Below the pieces are notes generated by a model. It was not told where the DNA came from. It ran no database searches and worked only from the letters and a program-made list of their open reading frames with translations. Shown in pieces: positions 46,360 through 56,300 of a DNA stretch of 64,000 nt. Position 1 is the first letter of the stretch. Each line of letters opens with the position of its first letter. The stretch is from Methanogenium organophilum (GTDB lineage Archaea; Halobacteriota; Methanomicrobia; Methanomicrobiales; Methanomicrobiaceae): the NCBI RefSeq assembly GCF_026684035.1, contig NZ_CP113361.1, positions 434,001 to 498,000 of the forward strand. The letters run 5' to 3'. The translations under genes and the position numbers were made by a program.

Positions 46360-47247
46360 TTATTCCACCGGAATAGTCCGCTCCGGCGTCCACGCCGGGT
46401 CGACAAAACTCAGCATGGTCGCATTCACCTCTCCGGCATTCCTGTAGCCTTTCTCCTGGTCCGGCGCGATGTATGCGACATTCCCGGCAGGTACCTGTAT
46501 CATCGTTCCACCGGGGGTGAATACCTCAACCTCGCCTGTGATCACGTAAATTACCTCAGACGCCCCGGCGAGCTCGTTGAAATCCGCAGACCCGCCCGGA
46601 AGGATTTCGGCGTATGCGACGCTGTAGTCAACCGGGAAGTGCTTATCCGGCATCAGCACCGGATTTGCCAGGGTGTAGATCATCATGTCAGACCCGATGT
46701 CCCATTCGATGCCCTCACGGGGATCGGGGATGACAATCGGGATACCGTTTGTTGCGCCACCATCCGTTCCCGGTGCATACGCTGCCAGTTCATCTCCGGA
46801 CAGCTCAACCCCTGCTGAAAACGGCGGCTGAATGACGTCAATATAGCGGAGGGGCACATCTCCGGCCGCGGTGATTGTCTGCAGGACACCCATCGGCAGG
46901 ACGACAATCTCCCCTTCCCGGGCGGTCACGGTTGTGGCATCGCAGTGGATCTCCGCTTCACCTCCAATCACACAGACCATCTCTGATGTCCCTAAAAGCC
47001 GGTGGGGGAGTGTCCCGTTGCCCGGCGGAAGAGTCACACATCCCATGCTGTAGTTAATTGTTATATCCGGCGTTTCTTCACCGATGATCCCGGAATAGTG
47101 TCCCTGCCCGTCAAAGATGGAGAAGCCTTCATCCGGCGTAAGCAGACGGATGTCCGCATCCTCTGCCGGAGACGGACTCTGGGTAAGACATCCGGCAGAG
47201 ACGAGTGTGAGCGTTGCGATTAAGATGAGACAGACGACCCGGTGCAT
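46360..47247 (-). CDS. Lipoprotein with two cupin domains
   Basis: 295 residues. A signal peptide ends in a lipobox (LVSAGC), so it should be lipid-anchored outside the cell. Two cupin domains follow: about 60-150 (PPGNGTLPHRLLGTSEMVCV; EGEIVVLPMGVLQTI) and about 195-285 (LPGGSADFNELAGASEVIYV; VPAGNVAYIAPDQEKGYRNA). The metal-binding His residues are incomplete: one His is seen in the first domain and none in the second, so a sensing or binding role is likelier than catalysis. A TATA-like GGATTTATAC lies about 30 bp upstream, which suggests a leaderless mRNA. It sits between the two PEGA surface genes. Confidence 0.82.
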   Translation of the reverse strand: MHRVVCLILIATLTLVSAGCLTQSPSPAEDADIRLLTPDEGFSIFDGQGHYSGIIGEETPDITINYSMGCVTLPPGNGTLPHRLLGTSEMVCVIGGEAEIHCDATTVTAREGEIVVLPMGVLQTITAAGDVPLRYIDVIQPPFSAGVELSGDELAAYAPGTDGGATNGIPIVIPDPREGIEWDIGSDMMIYTLANPVLMPDKHFPVDYSVAYAEILPGGSADFNELAGASEVIYVITGEVEVFTPGGTMIQVPAGNVAYIAPDQEKGYRNAGEVNATMLSFVDPAWTPERTIPVE

Positions 47248-47381
47248 GGATTATGAATATGCGGGAGGGAGTATAAATCCGCTTATCTGCATCCGTAAGG
47301 GAGAATAAAATAGAGGGATGAGAGAGGGTTTGGTGGTATGACCGGGTGCATATGGCCGCTCCCGGTATCTTCACCGGAGGT

Positions 47382-50300
47382 TTAGTCCTTATTTTCCCTT
47401 CTTCTGCTGATGGAGAGAATTCCACCTGCCACCACAACGGCAGCGATGAGAATTCCCCAGGGCCAGAGGGCAGGCCCGTCCGATGATTCTGCTGGCGTCA
47501 GGGTCACATCCGGCACGGGCACTGCAGGCACCGTTTCGGCAAAGAGTGCGTAGGTGCTGAAATGACTGACCTGAATTGTGATGGTTCTCTCGTCTGCATC
47601 CGGAACGCCCGCGATACGCTCCCATGCACCGCTCGTTGTGTTGAACCATGCCGTTTCCGCCTCATCCCCATAGAGGGCCCATTCGTCCTCTGAAAGCGTG
47701 AATGTCAGGGTGATTGGTGGAGTGAATGTCACGCCGTCCGGCATGCAGTCATAGGCGTAGAGGGAGACCGGACGCTCTATTGCATCAAACACCCCGGATG
47801 CCGGTATGGTGGTGACAGGCACAGCGACGATGCTGATATTCTCCTGAAGAATACCTGATACACCCCGTGCGGTGACACCGGCATCGATGGTGAGGTAGCC
47901 GGTAATATCATCCGCCCAGATGGTTACGGTTCGTTCAACCGCACCGCTGGGCCCTACCGGGAGCTGTGCCGTTTCAATAAATTCGTCGGGGTTTGTCATC
48001 GCAGGCGTTGACACTACGGTCGGTTCCGCGGTCGGCACAGCCGTCGCCGGCACCGGTGTCGGGGTCGGAGTTATTGCGGGGGTTGGCGTGTCATCGCCAT
48101 CGCCGCTCGTCTGGGAGGTGACTCCAATGTAGCGTGCCTTTTCCATGATGAGGGCGCCATATGCATTCGTCGCCGTGAGGGAGACCGTGTAGAAACCAAT
48201 ACACTGGTAGGTGTGCACCGGGTGCTGTTCTGTGGAGGTCGCTCCGTCGCCGAAGTCCCAAAGCCAGGCGGTCGGGCTGCCGGTGGTCAGGTCGGTGAAC
48301 GTGACCATGAGCGGGGGATATCCGGCAACCGGTGTTGCGGTGAAGTCAACGGTCATCGGGTTCGTGACGGTGATGTAGTCCGCCTCTTCCGCCCGGTTAT
48401 CTCCCGCCGGGTTCGTGATCGTGAGAGCGACGTCGTAGGTGCCGACGGCAGTGTAGGTATGGACCGGGTTCTGTTCGGAGGAGGTTGTTCCGTCGCCGAA
48501 GTCCCAGCTCCAGGTCTCGGGGTGGCCTTCGGAGTAGTCGTAGAACTGCACCATGAGCAGGGCATTCCCGGTGAGCGGGGTCGCGGAGAACTTCGCCACG
48601 GGTGCCTCGTTCACAGAGTACGCGACGAGTGCCTTGTAGGAGAAGCCGTCCGGCGAGAGCGCAGTGAAGGTGTAGATGCCGTCTGCGTAGGTGTAAGTCG
48701 TTGCAAGGTGGGAGACCACCCCGTCATGGGAGAGGCTGAGGACGGTGAAGGTGTCCGCCCCACCCCAGGCATCCACGTATGCAGCAGATGCACTCATCAC
48801 GATGACCGCATCGGAGACATTAATCCCGCCGAATGCGGATTTGTTAATTTCCATCGTGTAGGCCACTTCTTCGAGTTCGGCACCCATCTCACCCTGTACA
48901 CCGAGCTGGAAGAGCCGGCCCATTGTCTCGTTCACGGCGCCCCGGGTAATCGTGACATCAAGGCGGGTGTCGGGGTCTGTCAGGCCGGATAGGGAGCCGG
49001 AGATGTTCGCACTGATACCGGTGTTCACAGCGCCCACGTCTCCGCTGAGGTTGACGGCGTTCGTGATGTTGCCAATCGACGCACCGGTGCAGTTACCCGT
49101 CCAGTCCGAGGAGCGGTTCTCGAGACCCGATGTGTGGATGGTGATGTCAATGCCGGGGTTATGGACAAGGATGGTCGTGTTGTCGTCTGTTATAGTGGCA
49201 TTGTGATTCCCGGTGAGGTTGATGGATACCTGCTGGGTGGCATCGTCAAAGGTCATGTTGGCAACGGTGACGGGCAGGGTGTCGTTGAGAGCGGTCTGCT
49301 CCGGCGTGATGATGATCCAGCCGGGACGCATGTCGTCGAACCGGTAGGTGGCGTTGGTTCTTGTCCACTGCGGGTTGATGAGCCGGAGTTCGCATTCACA
49401 CGGCAGACCATTCGAGTGCACCTGCATGTCGATGAGGGAGACCGCGTCCTCGCTCGTGATTGCGTCCGGTGCTGCTGCCGTGACCTGGAGCCAGCCGTTT
49501 TCATTCCGGACGTCGGAAGAGACAACGAGACCCGGGATGGTCGCGTTCGCACGGATATCCATCACGCTCATGACAGTCCGGTTGAACTCCATGATGAACG
49601 AGAGGGTGGTGACTTCATTGAGTCCGCCGGCGGTGACGGTGAGATACCGGGACGATTCTACCGGCAGGGCACCCGAGGGTGCGTCAACAGAGGTGCGTGC
49701 TTCGACCGCGATGGCGCCGTCTTCCAGGACAACCGGGCATGGGCAGCCTGCGGCATACACGGATGCGTCTGTGATGGTAAGGGATGCGGTCTGCCGGAGC
49801 CCTTCGATCTCCGGGGCGGACCGGAAGGTGAGGTTGGCAACCGCGGCGGTGTCATCAGAGGTGATGCCGGTGTCATCCGTGATTGCAATCGTTACAACGC
49901 CACCGGTATTATCGATGGTCGCCTCGAAGACGGCGTCCTCGGTGAGGGGTGCGGGGGCAGCGTCATCCACCGTGACAAGCGCCGGATCGTAGGCGAGGGT
50001 GAACGTAAGCTCCGTCACATTGTCCAGTCCGCTGGCGCTCACCAGGAATCCGGCACTCTCGTTTGCGGGGAGCCGGCCCTCAGGAGCAGTGAGGGTGACT
50101 GCCGGAGTGCTGCTCACACAAATATAGTCCTCGCGGGTGAGGGTGTCTTCACCGTATTCGCTTGCGACGGTGAGGGTGACCGTGTACGTGCCTTCCTCTT
50201 CGTAGGTGTGCACCGGGTCGGTATCGGATGAGGTGGTGCCGTCTCCGAACGACCAGTTCCAGGTCTCCGGCCCGCCGGTGGAGGTGTTGGTGAAGGTGAC

Positions 50301-53300
50301 CTGGAGCGGTGCGTCACCGGTCCGGGGTGCTGCGGTGAAGGAGGCGACCGGAGCGGTTCCCACCGGTGTGAGGGTAAACGTGGCCTCACTGGTTGCGTCC
50401 AGGGTGACCTCGATGGTCTGCGCCGGGACGGGGGTATACCCGGATTTCCCGACGGTGACCGTGTGACTGCCGACCGGGATGTCGGGGAGAGTGGTGTTCG
50501 TGAGGAAAGTGGTGTTGCAGCCGTCCAGCCAGATCCAGGCATTGTCCGGTGAAGAGGTTACATGGATGGCACCGCTCTCCTGGGTGAGGCTGAAGAAGAC
50601 TTCGCTTGTCTCATCCGGCACAACCGTTACGCTCCGGTTCGTCGGGCGGAGGTAGCCATCTTTCTCGACCGTAAACGTGTGGGTGCCGGCGGCAATACCG
50701 GTGATGGTGGTGTTCGTGAGCCGGCCGGTGTTCTCGCCGTCAAGCCAGATGGTGGCGTTCGCCGGACTGGAGGTGACGCGGATGGAACCGGGGTGGGAAA
50801 CGAGGGTGAAGTCCACCGTTTCTATGGTGCCGGTTGTGACGGTTGCAATGCCCGTTGCGGGTGCATAGCCGTCCTTCTCGACAGTGACGTTGTACGTGCC
50901 AACCGGCTGGTCAGCGAAGGTGAAGTTCGTGAGAACACCTGTGTCAGTACCGTTCAGGGAGATACGGGCACCGGAAGGAGTGGAATTTACCTGTAACGTC
51001 CCGGTCTGGCCGACGAGGGTGAACTCGACGAGTTCGGTTGCGTCCTTTGTAAGTGTGACTGTCTCGGTCTGGCTGTCATAGCCGTCCCTGACCACAGTCA
51101 CATTGTATTCACCGACAGGCTTGTCTGTGAAGGTGAAGTTCGTCAATTCACCCGTTGAAGCGTTGTTCAGGTAGATGCTCGCATTCGTTGGCGTAGAGTT
51201 CACCTGCAACGTCCCGGTCTGGCCGACGAGGGTGAATTCGATGAGTTCGGTTGCGTCCTTTGTAAGTGTGACTGTCTCGGTCTGGGAATCGTAGCCGTCC
51301 TTCACCACAGTTACATTGTACTCACCGACCGGCTTGTTTTCGAAGGTGAAGTTCGTGAAATCACCCGTGGCGACATCGTTCAGGTAGATGCTCGCATTCG
51401 TTGGCGTGGAGGTAACCTGCAACGTCCCAGTCTGGCCGACGAGGGTGAACTCAACGAGTTCAGTGGCATCCTTTGTAAGTGTGACCGTCTCCGTCTGGGT
51501 GTCATAGCCATCCTTGACCACAGTCACATTGTACTCACCCACCGGCTTGTTTTCGAAGGTGAAATTCGTGAAGTCACCTGTGGCAACATCATTCAGATAG
51601 ATACTGGCGTTCGTTGGCGTAGAGTTCACCTGCAACGTCCCAGTTTGACCAACGAGGGTGAATTCGACAAGTTCAGTGACATCCTTTGTAAGTGTGACCG
51701 TCTCCGTCTGGGTGTCGTAGCCGTCCTTGACCACAGTCACATTGTACTCACCCACCGGCTTGTTTTCGAAGGTGAAATTCGTGAAGTCACCTGTGGCAAC
51801 ATCATTCAGATAGATACTGGCGTTCGTTGGCGTAGAGTTCACCTGCAACGTCCCAGTCTGGCCGACGAGGGTGAACTCGACGAGTTCAGTGGCATCCTTT
51901 GTAAGTGTGACCGTCTCCGTCTGGGTGTCGTAGCCGTCCTTCACGACCGTAACATTGTAAACACCCGCCGGCTTGTCAGTGAAGGTGAAGTTCGTGAAGT
52001 CACCTGTGGCAACATCATTCAGATAGATACTGGCGTTCGTTGGCGTGGAGTTCACTTGCAGCGTTCCGACCTGCTGTACTAACGTGAAATCAACCAGTTC
52101 GGTGGCGTCCTTTGTGAGATTTACCATCTCCGTCTGGGTGTCGTAGCCGCCCTTCACGACCGTAACATTGTAAATACCCGCCGGCTTGTCCGTGAAGGTG
52201 AAATTTGTGAAGTAACCCGTATCTACATCATTCAGGTAGATGCTTGCATTCGTTGGCGTGGAATTTATCTGCAACGTGCCGGTCTGACCGGTGAGCGTGA
52301 ATTCGACCAGTTCAGTGGAATCCTTCGTCAGGTTTACCATCTCGGTCTGGCTGTCGTAGCCATCCTTCACGACGGTCACATTGTACTCACCAACCGGCTT
52401 GTTTTCGAAGGTATAGTTCGTAAACTCACCTGTTGAAACCTCATTCAGGTAGATGCTGGCATTCGACGGTGTGGAGTTCACCTGCAGGGTCCCGAACTGC
52501 TGCACTAACGTGAAGGAAACCCATTCAGCGGAATCCTTTGTCAGCGTGACAGTCTCAGTCTGGGTATCGTAGCCATCCTTCACGACCGTCACATTGTATT
52601 CACCCACCGGTTTGTCCGTGAAGGTGAAGTTCGTGAAATCGCCCGTTTCTACATCATTAAGATAGATACTTGCGTTTGATGGCGTGGAATACACCTGCAG
52701 AGTTCCGACCTGTTGCACCAGCGTGAAAGAAACCCGTTCAGTGGCATCCTTCGTCAGGGTAACGGTCTCGGTCTGGCTGTCATACCCGTCCATCACGACC
52801 GTGACGTTGTATTCTCCCACCGGTTTTTCCGTGAAGGTGAAATTCGTGAACTCGCCTGTAGCAACATCGTTCAGGTAGATGCTCGCGTTCGTTGGTGTCG
52901 AATTCACCTGCAGGGTGCCGACCTGCTGCACTAACGTGAAGTCAACCAGTTCAGTGGCATCCTTTGTGAGGTTTACCGTCTCAGTCTGCGTGTCATACCC
53001 GTCCTTGACCACCGTTACATTGTATACACCAACCGGTTTTTCCGTGAAGGTGAAATTCGTGAACTCGCCTGTTGAAACCTCATTCAGGGAGATGCTGGCA
53101 TTTGTCGGAGTCGAATTCACCTGCAGAGTTCCGACCTGCTGAACCAGCGTGAAGGAAACCCATTCAGTGGAATCCTTTATCACCGTGACAGTTTCCATCT
53201 GGGTATCATAGCCGTCCTTCACGACTGTCACGTTATAGTTACCTGTGTCAAGACCGCTCAACATGGTATTGGTCACCGAGGCATTCAACACTCCGTCAAG

Positions 53301-56300
53301 GTAGATGCTCGCTCCGGAAGGAGTCGAGTATATTTGCAAATCGCCGGTCTGGTGAACGAGGTCGAACGTGACCAGTGTCGTTGCGTTATTGGTGACGGTG
53401 ACTGATTCGTTCACAGCGGTCTCGTAATCGTCCAGGACAACCGTCACATTGTATATACCCTCCGGCATATCCGGGAAGGTGGTATCCGTTACCTGTACCG
53501 TGTCGACACCGTTGAGGGTGACGGATGCACCATCCGGTGTTGAGGTTACGGAAATGGTACCGGTACCAAACGGCTGGCTCTGGAAGATCGGATACTGACC
53601 TTTGTAGGTAAATACCTTCCAGATCTTTGATGAATCAGCTTCAGTGCTGATTATGCCTGCAGACCATGCAAGACCGCTTCCTTCTGCGCCGGTCAGGAAA
53701 TCATAATCCCTGAACTGCGTCGTGTCAGGAACCAATATACCAAGACCGGAACCTCCGGCTGTGGCACGGTAACAGTTCGTATAGGAAGCAGCATCGTTGT
53801 GTCCAAGGAACCCGCCAGCGGTCCCGACCACCGCCGCAACCGCAGTACCCGTCGCAAAACTGTTCGTGATGGCGGCACTATACCGGTTTAGGCCGACGAG
53901 ACCGCCGGCATCACCGATTGCCGCAGTTGCATTGCCGGTCGCATAACAATTGACAATGGTCCCGCCATTCTCGTTCGTCCCGGCAAGACCACCGACATCG
54001 TAGGCATCACCGCTGGCATCTCCGGTTGCATAACAGTTGATAATATCGCCGTCATTATTCCAGCCAACAAGACCGCCATTTGCATACGACGGGGCATAGG
54101 CATCTCCTGTTGCGTAACTGACAGAAATGGACCCACAATTCTGGCCGACAAGACCACCTGCGTGTTTGTCACTGCCGGTCACACCGGTTGTTGCAGAACA
54201 ATTCTCTATAGTGCCCGGATTATACCCAACAAGACCTCCGGTGTTCATCACACCGAATACCGTTCCTGCCGCATGACAGCCGGAAATTCTACTTCCCGCA
54301 TCATTCTGACCGACAAGTACACCAACATGGTTGTTCCCCCGCACGCCGTCATCCGTTGTCTCAACCGAGACATCCACGATCACGGCACCGGCACCTGCCC
54401 GACCAAAGAGTCCAACAGAATCAATTCCGCTCTGTGCGATTGTGAGGTTCGTGATGGTATATCCGTTCCCGTCGAACGTACCGGCAAAGGGAAGTGTGCT
54501 GTTACCAATGGGGCCGGACGGCTGACCGGAGGAAAGACAGATGTCACTACCCACGGCAAAGTGCTTCCCGGTCCAGTCCTCAGAAAATGTGACGAGTTCC
54601 TCGATATCAGAACTGGTGTTTATCCAATAGGGGCTTTCTGCAGTTCCGTTTCCGCCGCTGTAGCGGGGAAACGCAAAGAGTTCTTCCTTTGTTTCACCGG
54701 CAGATAGTATCACATTCCGCGAGAGTGGGGCAAGACCCGTGCGTTCGACCGTGACGTTATAGGTGCCGGTATCAACACCGCTTAGAGTCGTGTTCGTGAC
54801 ACCGCTTGCAGTGCCGTTCAGGTAGATGGTCGCTCCGGACGGCGTGGAGTTGATCCGCAGATTCCCAGTATGGTGAAGGAGGTCGAACGTGACCAGCGTC
54901 GTTTCGTTGTTCGTGACCGTGACGCTCTCGTTAACTGCCGTTTCGTAGTCGTCCAGCACAACGGTCACATTATATGTACCGGTATCAAGGTCACTCAGGC
55001 TTGTATTCGTGACACCACTCAAACTGTTATTTAGGTAGATGCTCGCTCCGGCAGGCGTGGAGTTGATCTGTAACCCACCCGTCTCATGGGAAAGCGCAAA
55101 GAACACATCCGTTGTCTCATACCGGGAGACGTTCACCGATTCATTCAACGCGGTATAGTACTTGTCCAGCACTACCGTCACATTGTGATCGATATCGGGG
55201 GCAATACCTCCCACCGTGGCATTCGTCTGCACCGACCGGTTCACGCCATCGATCCAGATCCACCCCTCGGACGGGGTGGTGTTTATCTGCAGCGTTCCGG
55301 TAACATTTGCAAGCGGTGCAATGGTCTGACTGGTAGAGAGGCCCTCGAGCCGTGCATAGACATACTTCTCCGCCGTGTTCACGCCGTTCGTGCCTGCCAC
55401 CTCACCCCACGTATCGTCGTTAGTGTGCCACATACTCAGTTCCGACGCATTGACCGCTGCCACATCGTCATCACGGTAGCTGATATTCAGGAGCATCCAG
55501 TTCGGTGCTGTGACATTCACGAAGTGGCTGATATTCGCGTACCCCGAGGGAGCGGCCAGCGGGGTGCCGGTGACCCCGGAGATCTGCATGGCGCCCGCGA
55601 AGGTGAAGGAAACAGACGTGTCCACATCTTTCCTGAACGTGAGATTAGTGAAGGTGACGCCGGTGCAGTCTGCCTGTACTGAGAAGTCGTCACCCGAACT
55701 GTCTTCCGCACTGATGTCGGTAAAGGCCGCGTCATCGGAGCCTGAAACCAGATAACACCCGCCCCCCTCAGTTGCAGCGGTGTTACCCGTGTAGGTGGTA
55801 TCCGTGATCACGGCATTGTCCGAATTGGAGAAATAGCAGGCACCGCCCCGATTTGTGGCAGTATTCCCGGAAAATGTCGAACCGGTAATTACTGCATTCG
55901 CTGAACCGGTGAAACAACTTCCTCCACCATAATTTGTGGCCGTGTTGTCGGTGTATTCTGTATTGGCAATTTCAGCAGATCCGGAATTGTAGAATTGAGA
56001 CCCGCCGCCGACCGTCCCCGTATTGCGGGTAAATGTCGTATCCTGAATGTCAGCAAATGATGAACTGATGAAGTAGCATCCTCCGCCATTATCATTCGCC
56101 GTGTTTTCGGTATAGGTGGTGCCGGTGATCTGTGGTGAGTCGGACTGTTCAAAGTAACAGCCACCCCCATAGTTTGCATTATTGTTCGTGAAGGTCACGT
56201 CTGTCACGGCAGCATCGTCCGATCCATAGAATGATACTCCGCCACCAAAGGTCCCTGCCGTGTTGCCGGAAAAGGTGGTATCCGTGATGCTGCTGTCGTC

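Noticed and set aside
48213-50231. Long plus-strand open frames (259 and 365 codons) opposite the giant PEGA gene
   Set aside because: They are shadows of the repetitive gene on the other strand; they lack ribosome sites and recognisable domains.
54162-55682. Plus-strand frames of 181 and 198 codons
   Set aside because: Antisense to the giant gene, with compositions dictated by its codons.
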